DNA from: Gigaspora rosea | Lineage: Eukaryota; Glomeromycota; Glomeromycetes; Diversisporales; Gigasporaceae | Reading direction: 5' to 3' | DNA length: 64,000 bases | Assembly (NCBI GenBank): GCA_003550325.1 | Contig: QKWP01000372.1 | Location: 120,993-184,992 of the forward strand | Notes under the pieces: generated by a model | What the model was told of the DNA's origin: nothing | Database searches by the model: none | Seen by the model: the letters and a program-made list of their open reading frames with translations, nothing else | Program-made: the position numbers and the translations under genes | Shown: positions 1 through 11,925 of the stretch, piece by piece | How the letters are laid out: every line of letters starts with the position of its first letter | Position numbering within the stretch: the first letter of the stretch is position 1

Positions 1-180
1 CCCTCTATGAGATCTACACTGTAAGCATTTATATTCGGGTTAGAGATGGGCAAAGTTATTTACCTACTAGCATATTTGCCCGTGCCTCTGGCGCGGGTTA
101 AGGGATTATACCGGTAGTCGTTTAAAATTAATGCATATTTTTTGTTTATGTAAGATATAAAAATTTTTGATGCTTTACTC

Positions 181-1090
181 TGATGATTTTATTGAATGAA
201 AAAATGATTACGGTTAATTATACATTGTCTTGAAAGAAGATCGTTAAAGTAAACAGAATTAAACTTCATAATCACACTGGTAATTTATTAAATGATTAAA
301 TGATTATGGTTAATACATTGTCCTGAAACACAATCGTTAAAGTGAACAGAATTAAACTTCATACTCATACTGGTAATTTATTAAATGATTAAACGATTAT
401 GGTTAATACATTGTCCTGAAACACAATTGTTAAAGTGAACAGAATTAAACTTAATCTCATCCTGGTAATTTATTGAACGATTAAATGACCTTGAAACACA
501 ATTGTTAAAGTGAACAGAATTAAGCTTCATACTCATGCTAGTTTATTGGACGATTAAATGATTACGGTTAATTGTACATACAACAATCTCTTGAAACACA
601 ATTGTTAAAATGGACAGAATTAAACTTCATACTCACCCTGGTAATTTATTGAACGATTAAATGATTATAGTTAATCATACATCGTCTTGAAGCACAATCA
701 TCAATGTGAACAGAATTAAACATCATACTCACCATGATGATTTATTGAATGATTAGATGATTCTCTTGAAACACAAGTGTTAAAGTGAACTGAATTAGAC
801 TTCGTTCTCACCCTAGTGATTAAATGATTAACGGTTAATCATACATTTTCCTGAAACACATTCATTAAAGTGAATAGAATTAACCTTCACACTCATCCTG
901 GTAATTTATTGAAGATTAAATGATTACAGTTAATTATACATTCTCCTGAACACAATCGTTAAGGTGAACAGAATTAAACTTTTACTCACCCTGGTAATTT
1001 ATTGAACAAATAAATTGTTACGGTTAATTATACAGAAAACCATTGTTAAAGTGAACAGAATTAAACTTCATACTCACCCGTGATTTCATA
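181..1090. repeat. Minisatellite, ten diverged copies of ~90 bp
   Basis: The core AAGTGAACAGAATTAAAC recurs near 249, 341, 434, 509, 609, 705, 784, 869, 963 and 1050, giving spacings of 75-100 bp. Each unit also has a GGTTAAT(C/A)ATACATT part, CTGAAACACAAT and CTGGTAATTTATTGAACG. Copies differ by substitutions and short deletions, so the array is not recent. It lies wholly inside the 41-3373 element. Confidence 0.9.
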
Positions 1091-1222
1091 GATCGATTAC
1101 AAAAAATATAATAATGTAATCATCCAAACGATAATAATTTACAAATTTAAAATAGAATTCAACCAAAATTTTTTTACAAAATTTTGATCACATTTTGGGA
1201 TGAGTTAGTTTGCTTTTAAACT

Positions 1223-1633
1223 ATGATATTTACCATAAAAAATTCTGTTACAGATCTGATAATCCGAGTTAACAGAAGTCAACAGATCGAAATGATAGCT
1301 AATGCTAAGCAGAGATATGCCAGAAACAAACTGGTCAGGCCTAGAACTCAGCCATTAGTCCTAATAGGGAGCGCAGATAAGCCTATCTTGCGTGAATCAG
1401 TACATGAAGTCAGATAAGCACAAGGTTTTAATTAATTGCCTATTCGGGCACTGGCCAACAATAAAAAACCATTGTTAGGATGGACAAATCTGCTGAACTC
1501 TCCCAACCCATATAGAATCTGCCTTTTGTGGCTTCAACTCAAAGCAACCTGTTTAATGCAGTGTGGGAGACCATCGGCATCACGAATTCAGTTGATGGCG
1601 GCAATTATCAGCTTATACATCAATTGCCAATAA
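1223..1633 (+). other. Two short open frames, coding status doubtful
   Basis: Frames of 64 and 65 codons lie end to end in the least repetitive part of the 3.3-kb element. The second lacks an ATG. The base composition here is somewhat less AT-rich than the surroundings. I recognise no domain. They could be a last remnant of a gene carried by the element, or chance frames. Confidence 0.2.
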
Positions 1634-1689
1634 AAAATCATTTAATCAAGGTTTTCATCTAGTACATGTCATGTGCATACAAATCATTA

Positions 1690-1858
1690 TTCACCGCACG
1701 TGAAACACAATCGTGCATGAACAAAAAAATGCAAAAACCTGTTAGGTAGAAACATGTTCCTGAAGCATCACCATCGTCACTATAGGTTATTCGGCACTGC
1801 CATCTTATGAAAGGGTTATTCGACACCTACAATTTTTTTTATACCCAGCCCTCCCTAA
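1690..1858. repeat. First copy of a ~170-bp direct repeat
   Basis: The stretch with CACGTGA, GCAAAAACCTGTTAGGTAGA, GGTTATTCGGCAC and GAAAGGGTTATTCG ACACC is repeated in the same order and orientation at 2440-2628. The two copies are about 750 bp apart inside the 3.3-kb element and differ at perhaps one base in eight by eye. Confidence 0.8.
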
Positions 1859-2439
1859 TAATATGGTCAAAAAGTATATTATCGAAAACTACATTTTTAT
1901 TACCGACAATTTAACAATTTCGATAATTATATTAAATCTGCTATGATCATTGCATTTAGGGTGAAACCTGAGTTGTTGAATTCTAGTAATAAAAAAAAAA
2001 GATTATAACATATTTAGTTAGTGCAATCCCGAAAGACAATAATAAAAAGACATTATTTATAGTGATCGTCATGCACTTTAATCAAGAGAAAAACCTGTTA
2101 AAGCGATGTTTGGTTAAACAATTCTCACACAATAGATAAATATAGTACTATATGAGATGTAGAATTTCACGTTTCATTGCGTTTAATCATATATATATTA
2201 TATATATATCATGATACATATGTACGTAATGTTACGATCAAAGTACCACTCTGTTACTTATAGGCTAATTCGCACTATCATTATTGTAATATAGATTCTC
2301 TTATTCAGGTTTTTATTATCGCTTGTTATTGCACTTGCGACTATACCTACGTACAGTACTTTATGAATTGTCATATACGCGAACTTTTTTTCTATAAAAA
2401 ACATTTATCGTTCGCACATACATACGCATGACATTTTCA

Positions 2440-2628
2440 TTCACCACACGTGAGAACGCAACATGCATATATAATGTAAACGAATGGATAAAAAAGCAAA
2501 AACCTGTTAAGTAGAAACCTGTTCCTGAAATTTCACCACCGTCACCGTAGGTTATTCGGCACCGCCATCTAATGAAAGGGTTATTAGGCACCTGAAAATT
2601 TTTCTATCCCCCAGCCCTTCCATTTTGT
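2440..2628. repeat. Second copy of the ~170-bp direct repeat
   Basis: Partner of 1690-1858. The segment between the copies starts with GGGTGAAACCTGAGTTG (1960) and is followed after the second copy by GGGTTAGGGTAGAGTGAAAT (2668). Both strings match parts of the inverted-repeat MITE at 45052-45212, so an older MITE was probably broken up here. Confidence 0.75.
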
Positions 2629-3380
2629 GATGATCATCAGCAAATTTCCGTACGCTTTGTAGACCGGGTTAGGGTAGAGTGAAATCCACATTTCCACCCC
2701 ATTCTATTTCTAAAAATGTAGTTTTTGATGTTATAATTTTCGGCCAGTATTTGGCTTCGGCTGAAAAATAATTGCCGATGATCATAAAATTCATCACGTG
2801 CCCTACTAATTTCCAAGTCAGCTGCATTCACATTTATAAATTGGACTTTCCTTATAAATTAAGTTTACTGGCCATTATTCAAACAATGTCTCAGACATTA
2901 TTTTGCGTTTATACAGTTTATTATCTGTTCCTGGTTTAGTCAGCTACTTATGTTTAATTGAATACTGGACCATCGGAGGCTGGGTTGTTAAACAAAATTG
3001 GCGGTGCTAAATTCGTGTAGATCTTAAGTATTGATCGGTATAAAAAATCTAGTTTGCACTGAAATAAACCAAATCTTATCGCCATATCTTTACCAACCTC
3101 TAATTTAATGCATATTCTGTTTCGATCTAATGCTTACTCAACACCCAGCCTTTATATCCATTCTATTTAGTGCAGGTTCCATCAGCTGATAAAATGTTTA
3201 TTCATCACCATACCTTATCTTCAAGATCTTTATCCCCTCACTGCAACTTATTAATAGATTACGTAAAAGTCAAATAATTCCTTAGTATGTTATTAGTTGT
3301 AAATATATTTTTTAGTAAATTGTCACAACTTTTACGTAATAAGGTAATAAGTAAATTACCTTGCTCATCTCTAATCCGAG

Positions 3381-3696
3381 CATAATTTATTTGCATGGGA
3401 AATCCAAAAAAAGGAAATCCAATTTAGAAAATAAATTAAGTGCGTGAGATAAAAGATTAGGGTTAGAGCCTTAAGGTTAGAGACTATTTGGTTATATTGG
3501 TGCTACTATATAAAACTTCATTTCCGTCATTTTTAATTTGTGCACCAAGATCAATTTAAACATTAGTTTTTGTATATTTTCGCTTTTTTTCTTCTTTTAC
3601 GCGTTTGTCAGGCTGATCCGGAATAGTCAAAGTTACACTCTCCGATTGGCTATTTCTAATCCAGGAGTTTGTTTTACCCGCGCAAATAAGTGAATG
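3381..3696. mobile_element. 316-bp MITE, family E
   Basis: The left end ATTTATTTGCATGGG and the right end CCCGCGCAAATAAGTGAAT are inverted relatives. The interior (GTGCGTGAGATAAAAG, TTAGGGTTAGAG, ATTTCCGTCATTTTTAATTT) recurs in reverse orientation at 24280-24515, and its right half recurs at 41480-41605. It abuts the end of the 3.3-kb element. No clear target duplication is seen. Confidence 0.6.
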
Positions 3697-3958
3697 AGGG
3701 TACAATGCTAGAAAAGTTCAATGCATAGTATCCCTATACCTTGGAAAATACCCGGTACGGTCATCCTTTACACTGTTCGTTTTTACAAACTGCCTAAACA
3801 TGCTAACTAACGCGTTCAAAAAGATCTAATCTCAGGGGTTAATTTGATTAGTGTGCCTAAATTGGTAACTTCAAGCAAATGACAACATCAAGGAAAATCA
3901 AATATTAACTTCAACTACGATATATATAAATTAAATAATAAATATTCATGAAAATTAC

Positions 3959-4076
3959 TGCCGTATGGTCGCAAAATAACGGCAGAAGCGTTATTTCGAA
4001 TTTCGGCCCGAATTAAGCTTAATTTTGGCCAAATTTTGAAATAACGCTCCTGCGCGTTATTTGCGACTATACGGTA
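3959..4076. mobile_element. ~118-bp MITE, family A (Tc1/mariner-like ends)
   Basis: This is a near-palindrome: CCGTATGGTCGCAAAATAACG at one end and CGCGTTATTTGCGACTATACGG at the other, with GGCCCGAATTAAGCTTAATTTTGGCC in parts at the centre. Flanking TA fits a TA target. Relatives lie at 13046, 13710, 26743 and 44407. Confidence 0.75.
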
Positions 4077-4489
4077 TCTAATAAACTATTTATATGTAGC
4101 ACTACTAAAGCTTCTATATAATTTAAATCCAATACTAATAATTTGTTTGTTATCAAATAGCTTCTTCCAGCATATACGTAATTCTACTTTTTATTTTTAA
4201 CAATCTGAATTTTACTATATTTGACCAATTAAAAGTTAATAATATAACAATTATTTCCCAACATTTAATGTTAACTCTAAGATTAATAATAATATTATTA
4301 ATAAGCTACTTACTATGCATGATATTTAAAGTTTTAAAAACAAAATTGTAAAAAAATCTTAACGACTTAATAATAAATATTGTTTAATTAATTGAATAAA
4401 AAATCTTAAACTTTTTATATAAGAGTCACATGCAGTGCTCAATAGCCATACGCCACTTCCAATTTTGGCTTATGTGTTTCTTTATGTTT

Positions 4490-4680
4490 GCTTAATAACT
4501 ACAGTACATCAAATATTTTCATTCACAAACATGGCTTAGGTACGTATGCATATTTCTTTAAATAAGTCATATGCCACATGCAAATATTTCATTCTCCAAC
4601 ATGGCTTAGGTACATTTCTTTCTTTATATGAGCACATACTGTGCATACATCAATATTTTCATTCGCTAACATGGTTCAGC
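4490..4680. repeat. Three tandem copies of ~65-70 bp
   Basis: The string AT(T)TTCATTC..AACATGG(C/T)T(T)AGG appears at about 4517, 4586 and 4655, each preceded by a CATA(C/T)..CA stretch. The third copy runs directly into the TTTCGCC-repeat element. Confidence 0.7.
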
Positions 4681-4876
4681 CCTTTCCCTTAGAGAATTTA
4701 AACTTTGCTGAGAGCTTTGACCTTCGCCAGGGGTTTCGCCGGCGTTTCACCTTTCGCCAGGGGTTTCGCCTTTCGCCAGGGGTTTCGCCTTTCGCCAGAA
4801 TTTCGCCACTTTCGTCTTTCGCCGGGTTTAGGTTTCGCCTTTCGTCATTTGCATAAAACAGTTTCGCCTAACAACT
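4668..4876. mobile_element. End fragment of family B element (TTTCGCC subrepeats)
   Basis: It contains many copies of TTTCGCC and CGCCAGGGGTTTCGCC and ends in GTTTCGCCTAACAAC at about 4875. That is the exact inverted terminus of the complete copy at 6753-7967. The left part (CTTAGAGAATTT..GCTGAGAG) matches the reverse complement of about 6905-6960. Only one end of the element is present. Confidence 0.7.
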
Positions 4877-5525
4877 GTAGTACAGTTCAGCTCATAGAAT
4901 GCATATGTAAGCTTATAAAAAAAAGGTTCTATTACTTTATAAATTTTGAGTCTCCGTGAAGTATGATCGTGTAGGAAACTACGCGCCACGTCAGTTACTC
5001 ACAGTTTAAATCATTGCTGTATATGAAATTATCATATAAATACTTAATTATTAAAGTAATCTGATAATTTAACACAGTGAAAAGTTTTAAAAAATAGGCA
5101 TAAAGCTGTTTACAACAAAGAAACAATCTTTGTAAGGTATGGTATTTACGTAATCTATGCAGATAGTACTACTGTATGAAACTGATGGACTTGATTTTAC
5201 ACTTGATTAGTCATTTGTTATTGAAAGTATAATCTAGTTGATGGTATGTAAGTACTATACTATAAGTTTGTACGTAGAACCGAATAGAATTGATTCTAAT
5301 TGTTTGCAAAAAGGTACGACCCCATGACTTTGTATGGAAGTTTCTAGTAAAATTATAATCTGCACTAAATTCCAGATTTGATCAAAAAAAAAATTTTTTT
5401 TTTTTATCTAATCAAAATTACATTATCGGAATAATTGGAATAATTTCAGATTTATTTGGCTATAATAATGCCATTTTATTCCAATTTATTTATAATAAAG
5501 TATTTACCATCTTCGACCGTATGAT

Positions 5526-5660
5526 TAGTGATGTGCTGCGTACAGTACGTACAGTACGTACTGTACGCTAAAATTTTTGCCGATCACTTGTTCCAGCCAA
5601 TCAGATGCCAGAAAAGAACTATACGTACTGTACGTACTGTACGCTATTGTTTGATCCAGA
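5526..5660. mobile_element. Truncated hAT MITE with TACAGTACGTAC subrepeats
   Basis: It begins TAGTGATGTGCTGCGTAC and shares GCTAAAATTTTTGCCGATCA and AATCAGATGCC with the complete 154-bp element at 35324-35477. The ACACATCACTA right end is missing. TACGTACTGTACG palindromic units flank the core. Confidence 0.65.
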
Positions 5661-6752
5661 TGTCTAACCGGATATCTGGTTAGATATCCTATTTCATTTC
5701 TTTTAATCCAAATTTGTAAATGAATATTAGATTATATAGAGCTATCCGGTTTTTAATCCGGTTACAGCATTTTAAATATAATTGCATTTAAGTCCAAATA
5801 TGGTGTATAATTTTATTTTTTGGAACCACGTACCACTTCGTAATACTTATTGTCGGAGTGTAGCGGAGGACCTGATTCCAAAGCGAATATGTATGTAACC
5901 TGTGTGAAGACTTTAGTGTTGCTAACAAATATTGCATGGTTTGAAGTAAAATATTCTCAACTATATTCCGGGTGTGGTGTTGCTAACAAATACTGTATGG
6001 GTTGAAATAGATTATTCTCTGCTATGTTCTGGACAATGATATGGTAAATTTCTTATCAACAAAACAATCATTACGACTATTGTAAAGGATCACACAGTTG
6101 CAATTTAGTTTTTTATATGCTAATAGCAATGGCTTATCTTGTTATTACAGGTATTTCATATTTTACAGGATATTAATATGAACACATATAGTTATTGGAG
6201 ATCAAGTGCCTTAGATATCGATAAACTTGCAGCAGAATAAGCATGGTTTATGAAAGCGTGGGATTTGCTTATGGATAGATGCCCTAATTGTATTAAGTGT
6301 GTTCTTTACTATCGTTCGGAGTAAAAGGACTTCACCTGAGTGTTCAATGACTGTGAATTATTTAATTGATAAGCCTTTATGTATTTGATGGACTTTTCAC
6401 CTTGTATTAGCAGGTATTAGGCTCTATTGCTGTAGTATGATCTATAGATGTTTAAATAACACGTTTATTAGTACATACATTGTTATAATTAGAAAAGTAT
6501 TTGAAATTTAACAAATTCTTGATGTAACTACACAATTGCTTACACTGTACTTTGTGTAATACGCTGGGAAATTATCACATGTCTGGAGCTTTATAACGAT
6601 AACGAATTCAACCCCTGAAAATCATGTACTATATACCGCTAACTAGAATTCTCAGGGCGTTAAATCTAAAAAACGTCAAGACTACGTTTGATATTTTTAT
6701 TGCATTAAGCGCATAGAAGTACGTATAAATTTCCACTTCACTTCGGATTACT
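5661..6752. other. Region without a recognisable gene; one short tandem duplication
   Basis: At 5925-6035 a ~66-bp unit starting GTGTTGCTAACAAATA is present twice with several differences. Near 5660-5760 are short CCGGATATC/GGTTAGATATC palindromic motifs like those in the 36774 MITE. I see no coding frame. Confidence 0.5.
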
Positions 6753-7221
6753 GTTGTTAGGCGAAACTATTTTTGGTAAATGGCGAAAGTCGAAACTAAA
6801 CCGGCGAAAATCGAAACTGGCGAAACTCTAGCGAAACGTCGAAACTCTGGCGAAACGTCGAAACTATGGCGAAACCCCGGTAAAGCTAAAACTCCTGGAG
6901 AAAGTCAAACTCAGTGAAGATCAAATCCTCTAAGACTTTGGAATGACTGAGACATGTTGGTAAATCAAACTATTTTGCGCGTGGCTATTAAGCATAGATA
7001 AAAAAAAATGTACAAAAACAGTAAACAAAACAATAGCCTTTCGGTTGTATTTGATGAAAACTAGAGTTCAGGCTTTTGAACTTATAATAAATCAATCAGC
7101 CTTGAAAATTCAAAGTCTGAAATACTGTTTTCTTTTAGTAGCACTTATCTATGCATTAATATTATTTGTATAAAGTAAACTTATCTAAATATTTAAACTC
7201 TCCAGTAAAATTTAGGGTTTT

Positions 7222-7283
7222 TCTGGAATTATGTTGATGCCAGCCGGGGTTTTTTGAACCAAAAAACTTGGCCAGCATTAACA
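7222..7283. repeat. Short palindrome inside family B element
   Basis: GGAATTATGTTGATGCCAGCC pairs with GGCCAGCATTAACATAATTC, leaving a short loop around 7245-7260. It may be a minimal MITE of its own. Confidence 0.55.
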
Positions 7284-7293
7284 TAATTCGACC

Positions 7294-7571
7294 CGCACTA
7301 ACGCCCTAGCGTTACCAACCTAAAAAAATTTATCTAAAGAAATTTCGCTGCTAAATTAGAGTTAGATTTTGCTATTAGTTTAGGTTAAGAAGAGTCTTCT
7401 AATACCAAAATTTTGCAAGGAAACTTTTTGTTAATGCGCAAAAGGTGGGCCCATAGGTAAAATGTTGAGTTATGAACGATTTTTTGCGTTTCGTCTACGT
7501 AGCACCTGATCTTGAAATCTGATTTGCCTGCGAATTTATTTAGGTTGGTAATGCTAGGACTGTTAGTCTAA
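7294..7571. mobile_element. Nested ~280-bp MITE sharing its core with a MULE-type MITE
   Basis: CCTAGCGTTACCAACCTAAA near 7305 is inverted as TTTAGGTTGGTAATGCTAGG near 7550. The inner string ATACCAAAATTTTGCAAGGAA followed by TTTTTGTTA and GCAAAAG also occurs in the 55723-56107 element, although the terminal sequences differ. Confidence 0.65.
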
Positions 7572-8189
7572 GGGGGTCATTTTGACCCAGGTCAAAATAA
7601 ATTTATTGTTATATTATTAAGATTTTTCTCTTTAATTAAATACTATACATAAGTAACTTGTTAACATTATTATTATCAACAATTATTTTATAACTTATAA
7701 TAGATCAAATATAGTAAAATTTAAATTACTGATCAAAAAGCATCATACATGACAGTATGATTATGCACGTATATATGATTATTTTCTATTCTTGCCTCTT
7801 TTACTCATCCTTTGCTAATTTCATTAACATTCTAGTTTCGCCACCTTTTAGTAGTTTCGCCAGTTTCGTCAGTTTCGCCATTACGCCATTTTAATTTTTT
7901 TTTGACGAAAGTCGAAACTAGTTTCGACTTTCGCCTGTGGCGAAACCTCTAGGTTTCGCCTAACAACATTACTTCGGATAACCATTATAGCAATAAAGTC
8001 TCTGATGTGGTATAACAAATCAACAGTACATTTGATTACAAATATAATATATAGTTTAGTTGAATTCATGTTAATTCCTTGATTTGGCATCGCTTTTGTC
8101 ACTCACCTATATAATCTCATCCTAATTTAGTGATTACACGTAATTGTTGTTCCAACTTGTAAACATTACTAATAACTGTCAGCACATTA

Positions 8190-8424
8190 GGCCGTTTGAA
8201 ATTGATTCTTTGGTTAACATCACTTTTCCAGGACTCTTGGGGGTGAAATGAAACGAACATATGAAACGAACATATAAAAATGAACAAAGATGGGCCAATT
8301 TCATTGGTTGATATAAATCAGGTGACTGGTGAGAGTTATCCAGCGGTTTGATTGGCTGTTCGTTTTCGGGGGGAGACTTCAGCTGGGGGGTGATGTTAAC
8401 CAAAAAATTAACTTCAAACGGCTT
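8190..8424. mobile_element. 235-bp MITE with TA target
   Basis: GGCCGTTTGAAATTGATTC and TTGGTTAACATCAC at the left are mirrored by GTGATGTTAACCAA and AACTTCAAACGGCTT at the right. TA flanks both ends (8188-8189, 8425-8426). The short frame crossing it on the minus strand is a by-product of the inverted ends. Confidence 0.7.
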
Positions 8425-10619
8425 TAATAGTACTGTATTTGATTGAAATCTTGAAGGAATGGTTTTAAATTCTAATTCAAATGTCTCAATTATTAATCCG
8501 TTTACGTATCTTGTAATCTTTAATTCAATTTTACCTTAATTTGGCGGAGAGAGTGGAAATGATATTAACGAACGAAAGTCGAGTCTGCATAAAAGACAAA
8601 GTTCTCTTTTCAATATTCACTTACTTGATTATATAAATAATACCTATTCCTATATAATTTTTAGATCACATGGCCAAGATTATGTTTTCATTAGCTGGCA
8701 AAAAATGCTCAAAAAATTTGCCTGCATTAAATTAATTTAGGGCAACGATCTTCGAAATCCTTAATTTTGCCGGAAATTGGGGTTTTTTTTAATTTTTTAG
8801 CTACAAAAAAGGAAATTTTTTTAATAAATAGGCCTACTCTATGGTCTGGGACATTGTTACTCACAGTTTCATTAGCAGAATTTTGCCTAGTTCTTTTTTT
8901 TTTTGTCTTTGCGTAATTTTGGTAGTTCTTTTTTTTTTGTCTCTAACCGACAAGACATGTGACTGTGATTGATTAAATGACGATTCAAAACAATAGTTGC
9001 CTCTATACTTTGTGTGAACGATCATATTTAATTATCGTACGATTTTAGAGAATTACATGACTGCATTACGCATTTTCCCGATAGTACTGTACATAATACC
9101 ATCGGTCGACATTATAGCAACCTGTTATTGCAAATTAACATCATCGGTATTATGCCCTTTTGGGATTATCACTTGAGTTATTTTTGGAATAAAAAACTCA
9201 CGTAATTAGGTATGCACAGTGTAAGCATCAGCATATTATTTGAGTTACTGAAAAAAGATAAAATGCTGAATAAGTATAATGATAATATCAAGAATGGATA
9301 TTCTTGTGATCACGCAACAATCATTTGACTTGTCATAAGACTCAATTTCTAATGACATACTGTAAAGGAAATAATTATAACAACTCCTAAATGCTATGCA
9401 TTCATTAAAGTATTAACTAATATGTTTTTAATTTTCTGCTATCAAAGCTTTGTGGCTATTTTTTAATCACTCCATTATTAACGCCTTGCTTTGACGATTT
9501 ACTCTTCTCTCCATAGTAATAACCACTATTATACCAGCAATTTCCAATGAAAAGTATCCTTTAAAAAAACGTCTGTACACCTAGATTTAGCCATTATCAA
9601 TACCACCATACACCAACTCAAAGAAATATTTATCCAAACCAAGCCACTTTTAATGTCAGCAAAACCTCATGACTGGGGAATTCATCTGCGTAGAAATACA
9701 GTACGTACGTACTTATTTCAGAATTTCATTTTATCATGACAAAAGAGTAGCGTGATTTTGTCTGAAGTTTTTTCCTAAATTTACTGTATTACTGATCTGC
9801 TGTTACATTGAAAAGCCTCAAGACAATGCATTTACTTAATCGATCCTATCTCGATTCATGTATTGATGCAGGGATGATCACAGCATGTATTTATGGCTAA
9901 GTGGAGCCTAACACTTGATTTCGCGCTGGTATTTAATAATTATATTTTAATATTGAGCAATGATTTGCGTACATTAGTTTCACCTGTACATCAAAAAAAA
10001 TTTTTTTTTTAACGCCTTTAAACTTGTATCTGCCAAATTTGCTCTTGTTGTTTTTGTTTGATTACCTAATATTTACAAATTTTTTGATTCACGAATTTGA
10101 AAGTTCTAGAACATGTTCAAGAACAAATGCATGTGCAAGTGCAATTGCAATAGCAAGAACAATTGCTCCGCAATAGATAAAAAGAAAAAACGAGATTAAT
10201 AAAAAGTGAAAATATTAGCAAATATTAAGAAAAATTACATTTCGCTAAAGATTTAGATGATTGATTTCTAGATTTTGCCATTTTCATAAATTTTTGTAAT
10301 TTTTGCCGCGATTCTTGTTTATGTCAATCTACCAACTAATAAAATCATGTTTATATCAAAATGTGATCAGTGTGCTAAAAATAATATAGCAATATGATCA
10401 AGTTATTATGCTTTAATGCTTTTGAATGGCTGTACAAACTGTGATCAAATGTTAAGACCTAATATATCGATGAGCAAGTTATAATCAAGAATGTCATCAC
10501 AATTCAAATCCATTAATAATTGTTCAATTGTTTAATCACGATGGTACCAAATCAACTTTAACCGCATTTAGTAAACATAAGATTAGTAATTGTGTGTCTG
10601 TGTCAATTTGCAAAATTGA
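8425..10619. other. AT-rich stretch with no gene seen
   Basis: It contains only low-complexity runs: a doubled TAGTTC+T-run+GTCT motif at 8889-8942, mirrored A/T runs near 9995, and a cluster of CAATTGCAA/CAAGAACAA words at 10105-10170. I found no frame with domain-like content and no clear terminal inverted repeats. Confidence 0.5.
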
Positions 10620-10906
10620 GTGTCACTACGGTAAGTTTTGTTAATTTTTTTACAGTAAATTATGATAGAAACCACAATTGTTAATTCCAATACAAACTAA
10701 CTCAAATCCATACTGCGTGTTATCACAATAGGTAACAAGTTTTATAACAAAATTTTTACGGCAAATTATGGTACAAACCAACCAATTCAACTATCTACCG
10801 CAATAGCAAGTTTTTGTCTTTCATTTTCGGTATGGTACATAACTACAAAGAACTTTTTTTTTTTTTTGCGAGCTGTCGTCCTGACAGCCAACCTTTGACC
10901 AGTGAC

Positions 10907-11925
10907 CAGAGTTGGCGCCAAAACCTTTTTATGCCAAATCCGAAAGTTTCGGGCTTCGGATTATAGCTTCCGAAACCTTATCCGAAACTCGAAACTTCAT
11001 CCGAAACCTCATTCGAAACCCGAAACCTGAAACCTCACCAGAAAACCAAAAACTACCTAAACTTCCATATACATTGATTGCATTGATATATTATATATTT
11101 CTTTCAATTAACGTCAAATGCACTGATCCAACAATATTGATGCGTGCAGTCCTTTTCGTTATTATGATTCACGAGTACAACATGAAAGGCATAATTCCGG
11201 AGTTTATGTTCTGACAATCAAGGTTGCTTTTGCAAGTATCAGTTTTTTTTTACTTACTATGTAAAAATTGGATACAATATTAAGTAATAATAAGTAAAAG
11301 TACGCCCAAATCTACTAATGATCATGTCGTGCCTGAAGTTATAACTTCAGGTGCTTGAAATTGCACTTGACTGAAATTAGTCCTGAAATTAAGTCATCTT
11401 GCACGCGTTAGCAGGTAATTTTAGGCAAGTGTAACTTCAAGTGTTTGAAGTTGCAACTTCAAGCAAATGCTAACCTCAGGCACGACAATTGAATTGATAA
11501 GTTACCACAGAATTAAGTAAATTGTCGGTATCAACATGCATCAAATATTTATCAATTCTTCATTGGCAATTTTTTCTATTGTCCTAGAATTTTGAAATCA
11601 GTTGTAATAACGGTATGATATTAAAATAAAGTTGACAAGGTTTAGAAAGAAAGGCCGAACATAACGAGGCAGAGAAAAAAAATTGCCAAAAACATAATTA
11701 AAATTATTTATGTAATTTTATAATTTATTCAAAAATAATTTTCCATTTTGGTTCTATTTCATTAAAAATGAGTAAACTTTCTAAAAAATTTTAAAAGCTC
11801 CGTATTATATTTTTGAGTTTCGGATTATAGTTTTGGTTTCGGATTATAGTTTCTGATTTCGGATTTCGGCAGTTCGATTTTCTTGAAAAAATCCGAAACT
11901 AATTTCGGGTTCGACGCCAGCTCTG
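10907..11925. mobile_element. 1-kb non-autonomous hAT-like element, CCGAAAC subrepeats
   Basis: The ends are CAGAGTTGGCG and, inverted, CAGAGCTGGCG. The flanking octamers CCAGTGAC (10899) and CCAGTAAT (11926) agree at 6 of 8, a slightly decayed target duplication. Both flanks of the interior are rich in CCGAAAC/GTTTCGG words. No transposase is present. A second MITE is inserted at 11326-11486. The open frame at 10912-11214 runs through the CCGAAAC array and is not a gene. Confidence 0.75.
11326..11486. mobile_element. Nested 161-bp MITE with ACTTCAAG subrepeats
   Basis: GTCGTGCCTGAAGTT at the left is inverted as CTCAGGCACGAC at the right. In between, ACTTCAAG/CTTGAAGT words repeat. It sits within the interior of the 10907-11925 element. 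Confidence 0.7.

Larger units (their letters stand above)
41..3373. mobile_element. 3.3-kb non-autonomous hAT-like element with internal minisatellite
   Basis: The ends are inverted copies: TAGAGATGGGCAAAGTTATT at 41 and, read on the other strand from 3373, TAGAGATGAGCAAGGTAATT. The similarity runs about 29 bp with only a few changes, mostly transitions. The 8 bp outside each end (33-40 ATTCGGGT, 3374-3381 ATCCGAGC) agree at 5 of 8 positions and differ only by transitions, which fits an old hAT-type target duplication. Inside are a ten-copy tandem array, two copies of a ~170-bp segment and pieces of another MITE family. No transposase frame is visible, so it must have been moved in trans. The TIRs are convincing; the hAT assignment is an inference from TIR style and TSD length. 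Confidence 0.7.
6753..7967. mobile_element. 1.2-kb family B element with TTTCGCC subterminal arrays
   Basis: It starts GTTGTTAGGCGAAAC and ends GTTTCGCCTAACAAC, perfect inverted 15-mers. The six bases ATTACT occur immediately outside both ends (6747-6752 and 7968-7973), a probable 6-bp target duplication. Next to each end are repeated GGCGAAA/TTTCGCC words. The interior holds another MITE (7294-7571) and a hairpin (7222-7283), but no transposase frame. A 6-bp duplication does not fit hAT (8 bp), so the superfamily is left open. Confidence 0.75.

Noticed and set aside
181-1090. CRISPR array
   Set aside because: Units are 75-100 bp, diverged and without unique spacers, in eukaryotic DNA. It is a minisatellite.
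10912-11214. 100-codon plus-strand frame
   Set aside because: It starts at the tip of the 10907 hAT element and reads the CCGAAAC array.
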